DNA of 64,000 nt, taken from the NCBI GenBank assembly GCA_002917075.1, contig NTMA01000041.1, forward strand, positions 62,001 to 126,000, read 5' to 3'. Made by a program: the position numbers and the translations under genes. The notes beneath the pieces are model-generated. The model did not search any database and was not told the origin of the DNA. It worked only from the letters and a program-made list of their open reading frames with translations. This DNA comes from Hawksworthiomyces lignivorus (taxonomy: Eukaryota > Ascomycota > Sordariomycetes > Ophiostomatales > Ophiostomataceae). Below, in pieces: positions 43,913-55,490 of this stretch (positions within the stretch are counted from its first letter, which is position 1; the number at the start of each line of letters is the position of its first letter).

Positions 43913-46900
43913 TGTGGGTTTGGGTGGATTGAGGGAAGGCAAACCGTAAAGCTGTCGTGTTTGAGAGGGAGGAGGGGGAAGGCACACCTGTGAGATAAAA
44001 AGAAAAAAGGAAAAGGCTGGAGGATGGACATTATTGGTTAGTGCGATTTTATTTTATCTATTAAAGTGGGAAGTGGCCAGGGCCGTCCGTTTCTCTTTTT
44101 GGGTGGGTGAAAAGTGGATTGAACAGGAAAATAGATCCGAAAGCACAGGGGGGCAGGGGGTTCTGTAAACTGCGTGATTGTGAACTGTACGTGTATGTAG
44201 TAGAATTCCCTTCAGCGGATACCGCGACGTACTCCGTACATACAGTACGTTCTCTGTATTAATATGTCCCTTCTTGATCCTCCTCTATTGAGCAGGTCGG
44301 CAGGGTTGGTTGGCGCTCCTGGACCTGTTGGTAATCATATCGCTGTTTGCAACGTACGTGTTATATAGATTGCGGCATGGAGGACCGGCCACATACTGTG
44401 TCTCTGTGTGTTATATCCGCAGCGTTTGCTATGCGTATATGCTTATTCCTTGCAGGAGGCGCTCTCGTTATTTTCGCCTTGTGGCCGGGTTTGTTCCATC
44501 GCGTTCTCCCATGTATTTATCGAATTTATCGTTTAGGCCGGGCTTCCTTGCCCGTAAATTTTTCATACCGTGCTCCGTACGTAGCAGTCATCCTGCGCAT
44601 GCGTAATTGTCGACAAAGTACTTAGGTGGGGGCCGTGCGCTCAGGTCGGGAAACGACCCTCGTTCTACGACTACGACGAGTTTGTACTGTTTTAATGGAG
44701 CAAGCAGGGGGGGTGGAGACAGACCGCCAGCGAGAGTGGAGGGGGAGAAATGGAGGAGAAAGATGACACGGAGGACGAAGAAGCAGGCTGCCAACCCACT
44801 AAATGCACTAAAACAAGACCACCCACAGCGGTGATGGCGTATTGGAGGATGTGCCACCTGTAGGCAAGAACAAAGAGTCTAGCTCCGACGAGTGGGTGGG
44901 AGGCGAGTCCGGGAGGTGCAAACAGCACCGAGTCCACATCTTACGCGGGAGGTGTAGTCTCTGTCACGGCTCAATGCGTCTTTTCCTGTGCGACGTACCT
45001 TTGTACCTTTTTTATTTTATTTTATTTTGTTTTGCTTACTGCCTCCTGTCTGCTGCGTATGCCCGTCAGAAGCAGCGCAACGTTCTACTTGCAATCCTCT
45101 GCATGAGTGCTGCATCACTACTGCATCCTTTCTGCATACTCGCACACATCTGCCGCTCCCTTCATCTGTGCACAGCAGGCTTGTGTGTACAGACGTCTAC
45201 GTTGCAGTTCTGACCGACTCGCTCTTTGTGTGATCTGGCTGTTCTGGAGATGCAGTGCAGGTAATAGAACTCTGCCGAGATGTGGCTAATTCGCCTAGGC
45301 TTAGGAGGCTGTTTGTCTCTCCTGCTCCTTTCTTTGCTTTTTTATATTTGTCTTCCCAAGTGACATGTACCTTTTTTGCCTCCCTTCCCCTACTCTCAAA
45401 GCAACCCCCAGCGAACACGCCACGAGAACAGCTTAGATATCCTGTGCGTCGGGGTGTCACGCCAATGGCGGCAAGCAATGAGACAGAAAAGAAAAAGGAG
45501 ACCAAAAAGGAAAGGAGCGCCAAAATTTCCACCTATATGAGCGCATTCCAGCAGAGAAGGGAGGATAAGATGATGATTTGCCAACTGAGGCTCGACAAGG
45601 ATACGAATGGAGAGAAAGACTGTGTTCCACAGCAGCATGTACCACTCACACATCTAACAGAAAAACCACTAAAATAAATGCGTAAAAATTAAAATAAAAT
45701 AAAAAAGGTTTGCATATGCATTTACTACGTGTGGCCGCATTTATGAGTGTCCGATTCTTTACGTTCGAGAAAAAGGAAGGAGATATTGTAGAACGACAGC
45801 GTGATTACGTGTGTACTCGCACTACGAGGCCCACGAGTGTGTGCATTCCTCCCTGCTAGTTTTTTGCCTTGTTTCGCGTGGCGCGGGCGACAACAACCGC
45901 CAGTGGCCCGCACGGGGGGTAGGATTTTGCCCTGCAGCTGCGCACATGTGCAGTCCGCAGATATCTGCATGTGGGTGACTCTGGGTGACTGGCTCTGCGG
46001 CGCTCTGCAACACTCACCACGATAGGCAAGAAAAGAAAAAAGAAGACAAGAAGTCGAGAAAGAAGAAGAAAGGGAAAGGGGCAGTGTCATTTTACTGAGC
46101 GGGAAGACTTGTGGCTGGCAGCGTTTTGTTTTTAATTCATTGCAGCCGAGCCAGGTAAAAATTACGATACGATGTACTCCGTACATAATATACGAAGGAT
46201 ATATCCCAGTTTGTAGAGGAGGTAACGTAATATACTCGATTGGCGCTATTTACATTGCGGAATCATGGTTCGCACTCTCTGCTGAAAATACCTTAAAGAT
46301 GTTTGGCTTCAAAGCAATAATATGCACAAATGAGCATGGTATATTATTGCATAATCGAAGCGGAAGGCTATATTTTCTAGACCTGCCTTACAATATTACC
46401 GGAAATGTTCAGCTTAGACCTCGTACAAGTCGCCAGGGCTAGCCTTTCAATCGCACCGAGCCATTTATTCTGCCTCTCAAGCCGGTTCCTCTGAGACATC
46501 ACAATTCGTCTTTCTGCCAACCATCTGCTAGATGAAGGGGACGAAAGAAACAAAAAAGTGAGGTACCAAAAGGGATGCTTTCCCGAAACCAAAGAAAAGT
46601 TCCCATTGGAGCCACAGGAGGTACCACAAGCGAAGCGTAGCGAGAAATGCCATATTTCGGGTTAGGACCAATCAGAAATCAAAGAGAGAGACCATGGGGC
46701 TGAACATTGACCTTTGTTTGCCTGTGCATCGCGCTCTGAGACGTTTCAAAGGTGGAAAGGGAAAAGTGTATCACGTGCGGCTCTCGCGACCTCAGCCTCT
46801 ACGAGAACATCTACCCATGACTGCAAGCCTTTTCATTCTCACTTGTGAACGCTTTCAATTTCAAATTTTCCGCACCAGCTCTCAATCTCTTAGTTTGCAC

Positions 46901-47538
46901 GATCCTGGGGTGTCATTACTTTACAACTCATTTCGATTTTTTTGGAAGCTATCAACAGAATAATGAGACATAGTCACACATACACGAGAGGCGCACATAC
47001 AGGACGAGTGACGAGCAAAGCGGACCGCGTAAGAGGAAAACAAGACGATGCACACGAGAACGGGTTTATTTTCAACCCAAGAGGGATGCACTTTGTCTCA
47101 CCCTCTTCTTTGCATTACTCTTCGAAGACCCTCCTATGTAGCAATCCACGACAAATGACGGCTAGGACGACAGAGCAAAAGAGCCGACTAAAAAAAGGGC
47201 AGGTATCAGATCCCAAGAAGAAGAAAAACAAGGACTACCGTTGGACCGTCTTTGACGCACCACACCGCTTCGTGTCACGGAAACGGCCGAAAGGTGCAGA
47301 CAGATCACAACGGCAGTCCCATAAAACAAAAAATAGACAAGTGAAGAACATGGCTCAATTAGATCTGCGTCTGCCTGTCTTCGTGACGATTCGTAAAACA
47401 AGTAAAAAGATATTTGATTGCTACACGGTGAGACTTTGATGAGAGTAAATAGAGGAGGTAGGAGACAAAGAAAGAAGGAAAGAACGGGACAAGCAGACCG
47501 CTTTTTGTGCTCGTCGGGGAAGACCATTTATACACAGC
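43111..47538. other. TUP1 leader/promoter and a long gene-free stretch
   Basis: From 43111 to about 43850 the minus strand is pyrimidine-rich, as expected of the TUP1 promoter/leader. Open frames there (up to 194 codons) are low-complexity Ser/Phe/Leu translations of that bias. From 43913 to 47538 I see no gene, only short frames on both strands and several near-identical GTACTCCGTACAT patches (44229, 46175). The right end is the 3' flank of the repeat-protein gene. Confidence 0.45.
43884..43912. repeat. Run of 29 G
   Basis: An uninterrupted homopolymer of G on the plus strand, upstream of TUP1. Length is likely to vary between isolates and may be inexact in the assembly. Confidence 0.9.
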
Positions 47539-49011
47539 TTAAGCTGTCTTGCCGTTCTTGGTCTTCTTGCCAGCGTGGTGAGGCTCGCGGGCCTCGACGT
47601 CACGGGCGTTCTTGGCATTCTTAGTCTTCTTGCCGGCATGATGGGGCTCACGGGTCTCAAGCTCTTCAGCATCACGAGCGTTCTTGGCGTTCTTGGTCTT
47701 CTTGCCGGCGTGGTGAGGCTCGCGGGTCTCAAGCTCCTCAGTATCACGAGCGTTCTTGGCATTCTTAGTCTTTTTGCCAGCATGGTGAGGCTCGCGAGTC
47801 TCGAGCTCCTCGGTGTCGCGGGCGTTCTTGGCGTTCTTGGTCTTCTTGCCGGCGTGGTGAGGCTCGCGGGTCTCAAGCTCCTCAGTATCACGAGCGTTCT
47901 TGGCATTCTTAGTCTTTTTGCCAGCATGGTGAGGCTCGCGAGTCTCGAGCTCCTCGGTGTCGCGGGCGTTCTTGGCGTTCTTGGTCTTCTTGCCGGCGTG
48001 GTGAGGCTCGCGAGTCTCAAGCTCCTCAGCATCACGAGCGTTCTTGGCATTCTTAGTCTTCTTGCCGGCGTGATGGGGCTCACGGGTCTCGAGGGCTTCC
48101 TCGTCACGGGCATTCTTAGCGTTCTTGGTCTTCTTGCCGGCATGGTGAGGCTCGCGAGTCTCAAGCTCCTCGGTGTCACGAGCGTTCTTGGCATTCTTGG
48201 TCTTCTTGCCGGCGTGGTGGGGCTCACGAGACTCGATCTCCTCGACATCGCGGGCGTTCTTGGCGTTCTTAGTCTTCTTGCCGGCATGATGGGGCTCACG
48301 AGCCTCAAGGGCTTCTTCATCGCGAGCATTCTTGGCGTTCTTGGTCTTCTTGCCGGCGTGGTGAGGCTCGCGAGTCTCGAGCTCCTCAGCATCACGAGCA
48401 TTCTTGGCATTCTTCGTCTTCTTGCCGGCGTGATGGGGCTCGCGAGTCTCAAGCTCCTCAGTATCACGAGCATTCTTGGCGTTCTTGGTCTTCTTGCCAG
48501 CATGGTGCGGCTCACGGGTCTCAAGCTCTTCAGCATCGCGAGCGTTCTTGGCGTTCTTGGTCTTCTTGCCGGCGTGGTGGGGCTCACGAGACTCGATCTC
48601 CTCGACGTCACGAGCGTTCTTGGCGTTCTTAGTCTTCTTGCCAGCATGATGCGGCTCGCGGGTCTCAAGCTCGACATCCTCCTCCTCTACATGGCGAGCG
48701 TTCTTGGCGTTCTTGGTCTTCTTGCCGGCATGGTGCGGCTCGCGGGTCTCAAGCTCAACGTCTTCCTCGTCGTCATCCTCAACATGACGAGCGTTCTTTG
48801 CGTTCTTGGTCTTCTTTCCAGCATGGTGCGGCTCACGGGTGTCAATCTCCTTCACCATAGGAACCGCCAGGGCCGGGCCAGCGAGGGCGAGGAGAGACGC
48901 AACCTGGCGGGCGGACAGAGCTTTAATACCGCTGCTAGGCTGGAAGCCAGAAACGGCTGTGGATGCAGCAAGGCCGCCAAGGACCAGCTGGACAAGGGAA
49001 GGAGTATGCAT
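47539..49011 (-). CDS. Secreted protein with 18 tandem 24-residue repeats (candidate processed precursor)
   Basis: Single exon of 490 residues starting MHTPSLVQLVLGGLAASTAVSG, a clear signal peptide with cleavage likely near residue 22. A short pro-region (to about 57) precedes 18 copies of a unit whose basic part REPHHAGKKTKNAKNAR is almost invariant. An acidic spacer (DTEELET, DAEELET, DVEEIES, DEEALET or longer HVEEEDVELET) varies between copies; the last unit ends NGKTA. There is no Cys, Tyr or Trp in the repeats. Each unit has Lys-Lys and two Arg sites flanking the acidic spacer but no Lys-Arg. This layout resembles Kex2-processed repeat proteins, the precursors of fungal RiPPs and some peptides. 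A cell-wall or metal-binding repeat protein is the alternative. A UstYa-type gene lies divergently 3.7 kb away. Confidence 0.8.
   Translation of the reverse strand: MHTPSLVQLVLGGLAASTAVSGFQPSSGIKALSARQVASLLALAGPALAVPMVKEIDTREPHHAGKKTKNAKNARHVEDDDEEDVELETREPHHAGKKTKNAKNARHVEEEDVELETREPHHAGKKTKNAKNARDVEEIESREPHHAGKKTKNAKNARDAEELETREPHHAGKKTKNAKNARDTEELETREPHHAGKKTKNAKNARDAEELETREPHHAGKKTKNAKNARDEEALEAREPHHAGKKTKNAKNARDVEEIESREPHHAGKKTKNAKNARDTEELETREPHHAGKKTKNAKNARDEEALETREPHHAGKKTKNAKNARDAEELETREPHHAGKKTKNAKNARDTEELETREPHHAGKKTKNAKNARDTEELETREPHHAGKKTKNAKNARDTEELETREPHHAGKKTKNAKNARDTEELETREPHHAGKKTKNAKNARDAEELETREPHHAGKKTKNAKNARDVEAREPHHAGKKTKNGKTA
47542..48840 (-). repeat. 18-copy 72-base tandem repeat
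   Basis: In-frame minisatellite inside the gene above. Most units are 72 bases. Synonymous differences alternate between neighbouring copies (for example GCC/GCA and GTC/GTA-type changes), and pairs of adjacent units repeat as doublets near 47700-48000, a sign of recent unequal crossing-over. Confidence 0.92.
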
Positions 49012-51765
49012 CTTGGAGAAAAATAAGAGGGGATAGGGTCCCAACTGAGCGAGTTTGCGAGAGTTTCAAAAAGCTAGGGTAGTAATAAAGACAGGACTAA
49101 ACTTTGCTGACCGGCAGCTGAATTTTAAAATATGTACAGCTTAAAAGGAGTGGCTGCAAAGAATCGAAATAAATAAGAAAAAATAAATAGGGTGAAGCCC
49201 AAATTTAGAAACGCCAGCGGGTGAAGGAAGAAAAGAGAAGAGAAGAAAAGGGAAAGAGAAAGGGAAAGGGGAATTTTGTTCCCAAGAGGCGAATACTTGG
49301 CAGATATATACAAAACCGTAAAGAGGCAGTCAATACAGGGAAGACAGTTTGAAAATCTGGTGCGAACAAGACGTGCGCCCATCATATTCGAACATCTTCA
49401 ACCACAGAAAGTCAAGACGTTCAGTCGGTAAAAACTTCCAGCCTTCTCAAGCACCGAAAGGGGCAATCGGGAGCGAGGGGGTATAGACAAGAAACTAGGG
49501 AACGGGAACCAAGTGGAGACCAGGGTAGAAGCGAGACAGGGAGCAGTGGTAGGAAGGTATGAAGGCAGAGAGGTAGGGCAGAGTGGTAGCTGGCGTAGAC
49601 GACGAGACGAAGCCTCAAACCTGATCGGTGGAGTCGAGACGTGTCTCACGATAGAGACGGTCAAAGGTTGCACGGGTGCCGTTGGCAGAAGTTGCTGGTG
49701 TCTTGACTTTTCTTTTTCCGCCTCGTAGTCAATGTGTCTATTTTGTTATTCCAAAAGGTATACTGAACCAAGTTTGACCGGGGGCGATGTTTGGGAAAGA
49801 CCTGCGCAGACGAAACTTGGCTTTTCTTGTCAAGATTTATTCCTCGTGTATCTTTTACTTCTTTAGGAAGCATGGGAAGTTTGGCAGAAGGGCCCATGAA
49901 AAAGGAATGATACCTAGCAACCCACCACGGGCACAGAAGCCATAGAGAAGGGCACGACAACGATGAGATGAGACTTTCTTTTTTTTTTCTTTGTGACTTC
50001 CGCAATTCTCTATGTGCCGTGTCGTTACTTGTTTCTCGTAATTTGATTTTCGATATTAGCTCACACACTATTTACCAGTTATTTCACAGCCGGTTATTCT
50101 TACTGACACTGTTCGTGTCAAGATTATTGTCTACGGCGAGACGAAGTGTTTGGGGGTTAAAGTGCTGGTGAAGTATACGCGAAAGTGGAAGGGGATGATT
50201 TTCGTGATGTCAAAGGGATGAACAAAGAAAAGCTGGGGCAAAACGGAACCTGTAGTGTCTTGGCGTCCCAATGCTTTAAGCAAAGACATATAGAAAATAG
50301 AGCAGGGAAAGGTATGTAAAAATAAATGCGTACACCTGGGTGTGGTTTATTCCAGGGACAATGGTATTTTCCATTGGGCTGAAAAGATGGCGAATGGACA
50401 TGGGGAATCAGAGCAACAAGGCGACACTAGAAGTGTTGGATGCAAACGCGTATCGAACAAATGTAGATGCATACAAGAGTTTGGCAAGATGCTTTTCATC
50501 TTGCATCATCCAATTGCGCCTTGGCTCAACGTGGACAGCTCTAGACTGCACAGCAACGAGGCATGGAACGTGTACGAGGAAGGGGACAAAGATAGAATGG
50601 CAGGGGAGAAGAGCGGGTGCGCACTGGCGCACGTTGGCTCGGTACATAGCTTCGCAGTCTCGACGATGAGGCTCAAGCTAAAACAAAACAATGTGGAGTA
50701 TCACATACATGGGCTGCAGAAGAGCATGGAGGTAACCCATCGCACTAATAAACAGTATGCTTAAGTGAAGACAACGACGACGACGACACCAGAGTGAGGT
50801 TGAGGTAAGCCATCTCAATTCGTGTATGTGTAAAAAAATGGGAGAAGGCATAAACGAGGTAATAGCGAAAGAGTGGGAGATCGTAGGGGATGAGACGATC
50901 GGCGAGCATCGAGGTCGCATGCACTTGCCAAAGAGGAAATTCGGCAGAGTAAGCATCGAAAAGCTTTACATAATGGGAATAGGGCAATCGATGCTATGAA
51001 TAGTGCAAGCGGCGAGCCTTCCGCCTTCCACAGCGAGATACAGGCAGATGAGCTTCATGTTGCGGCCTGGGTCGAAGTGGATTTTGCACAGGAGGTACGG
51101 CGTCAAGATGATTGGTGGTAACCGATGCTGCCAGCTGAAACACCAGATTCTACTTTTGTATGGGGTATATTTATTACATAGCGGACCAAAGGGTGAAAGA
51201 GACAGAGGGCAGCGACAGAGGCTCACAAACCAGGGGTTTCATGTTAGGCTTACACCAATAAGGGCAGGCGCCTTGACCCTAGAAAAAGTAGTGGGCTTGG
51301 ACCTCCTATCTTGCATGTACGCACACAGAGCAGTGATGTCGCATACCCAGCACAACCCCCTTTACGACTCAGAACCTTCCAGGAACGCCCTTTTGCTCTA
51401 TTTTTGATGCAGATGCAACCGTAAGTTTTGTTTTAAGGCCCTGGAACGTCCTAAAACAAAAACCTGCCTGTGGTGTATGAACGAAGAAGACAGTCGGACC
51501 TATCAAAGTGCTACGGGAAGAAACAAAAAAATTAACTTGCGGCAAGAGTAAGCATCTAGAAGCAGCAGAGAAACACTACTACGCAATGCTCTCTTAACTT
51601 GACCTTACATGCCGCTTTGTGTCCGATATTCTGCGTGGGAAGTAAAAGGTGCGATAGAGATGTGGAAGAGCTGGATTCCTAGACAATGTGCGGCGGCTCT
51701 GTCTGGTTGACGACTAGAGCATCTCAAAACCGCCTCTTCTGGTGACGGCAGAAGGGACAAATGGA

Positions 51766-51796
<31 letters not shown>

Positions 51797-52702
51797 CATA
51801 TCTGTACCGTCGATTTGTCTTTGTTGTCTGAGGGCGGCCTCCACTTACCATGGCTTGTGCCGCGTTGAATCCCAGGTCAAGCGACAGCCTGCCCTGTATG
51901 ATAGTCGGGCTTCCTGTGGGGTTGCCACATTGCGAACATCAAACGTTTCACGGTCGCTTCATCCTGCCCTTATGCTCTGGCCCACAAATACTGGCTTTCT
52001 TTTGCTCCTCTCTTTCTTCTGTTCTCTTCGCTGGTTATACTCTTCTCTCTTTTTGAGTCGTCTCTTCTTTGCTCGTCCACTGCACTTCATTTTTCGCGTC
52101 ATCTTGCCGAACTGTGTTGCCAAGGCGTGATCTCTTCTCGTGATCGTCCATCAATCTGGTAGAGCAACTTTGTAATCCATCGTATCGCTCTGCCGTCTTC
52201 TCTTCAAATCTGCCTTTTTCATTTTCTCTTTCTCTAACTTTGCTTTTGTTGTGGCCTTTTTTTTGCGGCGTCCAACAGCTCACTTTGGCGCTGCGTGTGT
52301 GTCTCTATCTTTCGATTTTCCCCATATCCTCGTCTGTCTGTGCTTCACTTCCCTCTAGCCCTGGCCCCCCCTTCTACTCCTCTCTGTTGTCTGCTTTCCC
52401 CCCTTGTCTCCGCCTTACTCTCGTTCTGTTTATCTGCCCTTCATCTGCTCTTTTTCCTTCTTTGGGCTTGTCTTCCTTTTGTTACGCTGGACGTAGGAAC
52501 CGCTGCTTCAATTCCCAGTCCCGTCGATCGAGGCTGCTCATCCCAGCTTTCTTCTTTCACTTCATTTACGTGCTGCGCACCGTGAGCTTCATTGTTTTGC
52601 ACCTGGCTGGGCCTCGCTTTTATAAAATTTCACTTCTTCTATAACCCACATCTCTCATCATCATCTCCTTATCCTTTGTACACAATCCCCCCTGCTCTGA
52701 TC
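49012..52702. promoter_or_regulatory. Divergent intergenic region, repeat protein / UstYa gene
   Basis: 3.7 kb between the two divergent starts, so it should hold both promoters. The last 700 bases before the UstYa ATG are strongly C/T-rich on the plus strand, as in a promoter and leader. Just upstream of the repeat gene (49150-49300) the minus strand is also pyrimidine-rich. The middle (49.7-51.7 kb) contains only short frames without domains. A small undetected precursor or peptide gene could still hide here. Confidence 0.4.
51768..51796. repeat. Run of 29 T
   Basis: Uninterrupted homopolymer within the divergent intergenic region. Confidence 0.9.
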
Positions 52703-53765
52703 ATGGCCAAAGTTTACCACTCTCTGCCTCTGGATGAGGAGAAGCTCGACGATGCCTCTACACCATTCAACAGCACAACACGCACATTAAGTATCGACTC
52801 GGAGCGTGACGGTTTCGTGCCCCGCGTCCGCCGGCGTCTAGCCCGGCACTGGGTGTGGCTTGGTCATGCTATCCTCCTTACAACATCGGCGACGCTCTTC
52901 GTGCTTTCACTCTGCGCGCGAGAAGCGAAGCCAAACGACCGGGCATACACCAAGTTGTATTCGTCCTACTGTACGCCTTACTTCGCGTTCGCGCATCCCT
53001 TGGCGTAGACAAGACATGCTAACTCGAACTATAGCCCCTGCAATTGAGGCAGTCAAGTACGAGACAACTCGGTTTACCAACCTGACGCCAATCGTAGAAG
53101 GCCCGTTTGTTGGCTATGGACCCGAGGTCGACCTGGCATGGGACTACATTGCCAATGACAGTATGTGTTGATGGGAGTGGTGGAACACGGACCCTTACAC
53201 AATGCACTCTCTGGGATATGACTAACTTGGACTAGTCGGAGATACGATGATCTCGAAGGAAGAGCTCGACCGCCTTGGCCTGCCGGAGAATTCACTCAAG
53301 ATTACGCACCCGCGCACTGGCGAGGTCGGCTACCGGGCTGCGCTCGAGGTGTTCCACCAGCTGCACTGCCTTAACTTGATTCGGCAAGCGGTGTACAAGG
53401 ACTACTACAAATTCCACGGAGGAGATGTTGGCGAAGCCGAGAGCAAGGAGGACCTGATGGGTCATGTTGGTATGTGACTGTACTCTTTGCGCCCTTCGTG
53501 TGGAGATGGGGAACAAGGTTCTGCTCTTCGGCATCTGCTGCGTTTCGGAGCTAACAGAAGAACAGACCACTGCATCGAGACCCTCCGAACCAACCTAATG
53601 TGTCAGAGCGACATTGGCATCTTCACGTTCAAGCTGTTCCCCGAGTACGGCTTCGCTGACGACGACTACTGGCCGGACTTCAATACGCTGCACACCTGCC
53701 GCAATTTCGAGGCTGTCAGGGCGTGGGCCGTCGAGCACACCGTGGCCTGGGACCACAATGTGTAG
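52703..53765 (+). CDS. UstYa-family (DUF3328) oxidase-like protein, four exons
   Basis: Exons 52703-52970, 53035-53160, 53236-53469 and 53566-53765 encode 275 residues, a normal size for the family. A basic cytosolic N-terminus precedes one membrane helix (about 50-71), then SPAIEAVKYETTRF, GYGPEVDLAWD and the two family hallmarks HxxHC: H172-Q-L-H-C176 (in FHQLHCLNLIRQ) and H208-V-D-H-C212, the latter assembled across intron 3. Family members carry out oxidative cyclisation or hydroxylation in RiPP pathways (ustiloxin UstYa/Yb, asperipin, phomopsin) and in some NRPS pathways (cyclochlorotine). The divergent neighbour is the 18-repeat secreted protein, suggesting a substrate-enzyme pair; that link is inferred. 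Confidence 0.92.
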
Positions 53766-55088
53766 AGAGGAGGCCCTTTCGGATGAAGCGCGACGTGACG
53801 AGTAGTCTTCTCGTCTTGTACATAAAAACGCTGTGCACCAAAGCGTATCTCGGACTGCTGGTGCTGGGTTATTTCTTTTATAGGCATCTTCTGGCGTTGT
53901 CTTTTTCTCATAGGCTTATATGCTTATTTTTCCATTTCTTTCTTGGTACATACGGCTTAAGCTTAGAGTATTTTTACTATGTCATGTACTTTACATACAA
54001 ACCCGTTTTGAAGAGCAGAAATTAGGGGTCCACCCACCACCTGTTCCGCATCCTCTTTTTAAGTGGCCAGACCCAATTTTCTTTCCGGCTTCCACGCCCG
54101 CCAGCTCCCCACCCCAACGCTTTTTTTTCGGCGTCTGCAAAACCACGCCACAAAGCTCGTCCGGGTCTGAGTCGATCCGTCTGGCGATCCAGCAAATCAG
54201 CATCGTTGTCCTGGATAGGGCAGTCCCAGTTTGCCTGCCTCTTCGATGCTTTTCTGTGATGGCAGGGAGCAGTTCATCGCCTTCTAAACCGTCCCATTAT
54301 AGCGGTAATCAGGAGGAAATAAAAGGACCTCATCTGATTTCAGTGGAAATGCTTCCGTAACTGACCGCCTTTCCGGCCATTTTTGCTAGAGGTCAACATA
54401 CCCCCTTTCGATAGCAAGGGAGAGTGCATTTGATTTACTGGTTGTATAAAAGGGCAGTGATGCGATCCTGTCCGCGTTAATAGTCATGTTATATTGACAA
54501 TTGGGATTCCCAGGCTGCTCTGTTTATTGCTTTCTTTCCTCTTTTCGGCTTGATTCGTGAATCTGCATCTTTTATGGTTGGCTGCCACGGCTGCTTTCCC
54601 TCCCCTTACTACGGTTTCTTTGTTGGTTCCTGTCGGAGAGTTCTTTACCTGCATAAGGCCTATTTGACTTTTCATTTGCTCCCTCACCTCGCAACATTGC
54701 CTTCCAAAAAGGGTAGTCGTGCCTTATTGACAATACATGTACGCTACACAGTGCTGCATCCCGAGTTTACCTTCGCTCCACTGCACCTGTCACTGTAGAC
54801 GGTGCTAATTGGACCCCTGAAAGCCGCTCTCAAGCTGTCCCAACAGAACACCCAGCCAACTGCGGCCCGCACCAAGGCACGTTTACGTACAGTGTCTGCA
54901 CGGAATATCAACGCTCTATATTTTTCCCGCGGGTTATTTGCTATTGGTGTTAACTCCGGCTGTCACCTGCAGAGTGGGACCCGCTCTGTTCTGAAGAAAC
55001 ACAGATCTGATAACAAAAAAGGAGGGAGGAGAAATACGAGTACGACTACGACAAGGTCGCACCCAAAAAATTTACAGCAATTTACAGC

Positions 55089-55126
<38 letters not shown>

Positions 55127-55490
55127 GCGGGAGGAGATTCCCACTTCTGCACCAACGGTTCTTTCCCTTACCTAGTTGGCATCATATAATACCAACCGTC
55201 ACCACCACCGCTGTTGTCCTTCGCTTCTTTCTCCGCCTTTTGGCGCTCGTCATTCTCTATATTCTTATCCTTCCCTCTTTTATTTATCTTCTTGGTCTTT
55301 TACACGTTCCCCTTGATCTTCGACACCGGCTCCCTCTTCTTTCCATCGCACCGCTGCCCATTTTACCCCTTTTGGCGTTTTCCGAAGTCGCCGCGCATTC
55401 CCATTGATCTCCCAATTGGACGTGCAGTCTTCACATCTGCCATCGTCTATTGTTGTGCCAGTGCGGGCTACCGTACCAAACCGCCCAACC
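53766..55490. other. UstYa 3' flank and ERG3 promoter
   Basis: 1.7 kb without a supported gene. From about 55150 to 55490 the plus strand is C/T-rich and is probably the ERG3 promoter and leader; a 36-A run lies just upstream. Confidence 0.5.
55090..55125. repeat. Run of 36 A
   Basis: Uninterrupted homopolymer about 365 bases before the ERG3 ATG. A poly(dA:dT) tract of this length would exclude nucleosomes and could strengthen the promoter; the length may vary. Confidence 0.9.

Noticed and set aside
47421..48677. 418-codon minus-strand frame in another phase of the repeat gene
   Set aside because: Same cause: repeat periodicity of 24 codons keeps alternative frames open. The translation is a meaningless Arg/Pro/Leu string.
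47575..49026. 483-codon plus-strand hydrophobic frame over the repeat gene
   Set aside because: A 72-base repeat without stops in this frame stays open automatically. Only the minus-strand frame has a signal peptide followed by conserved repeats and a natural ending.
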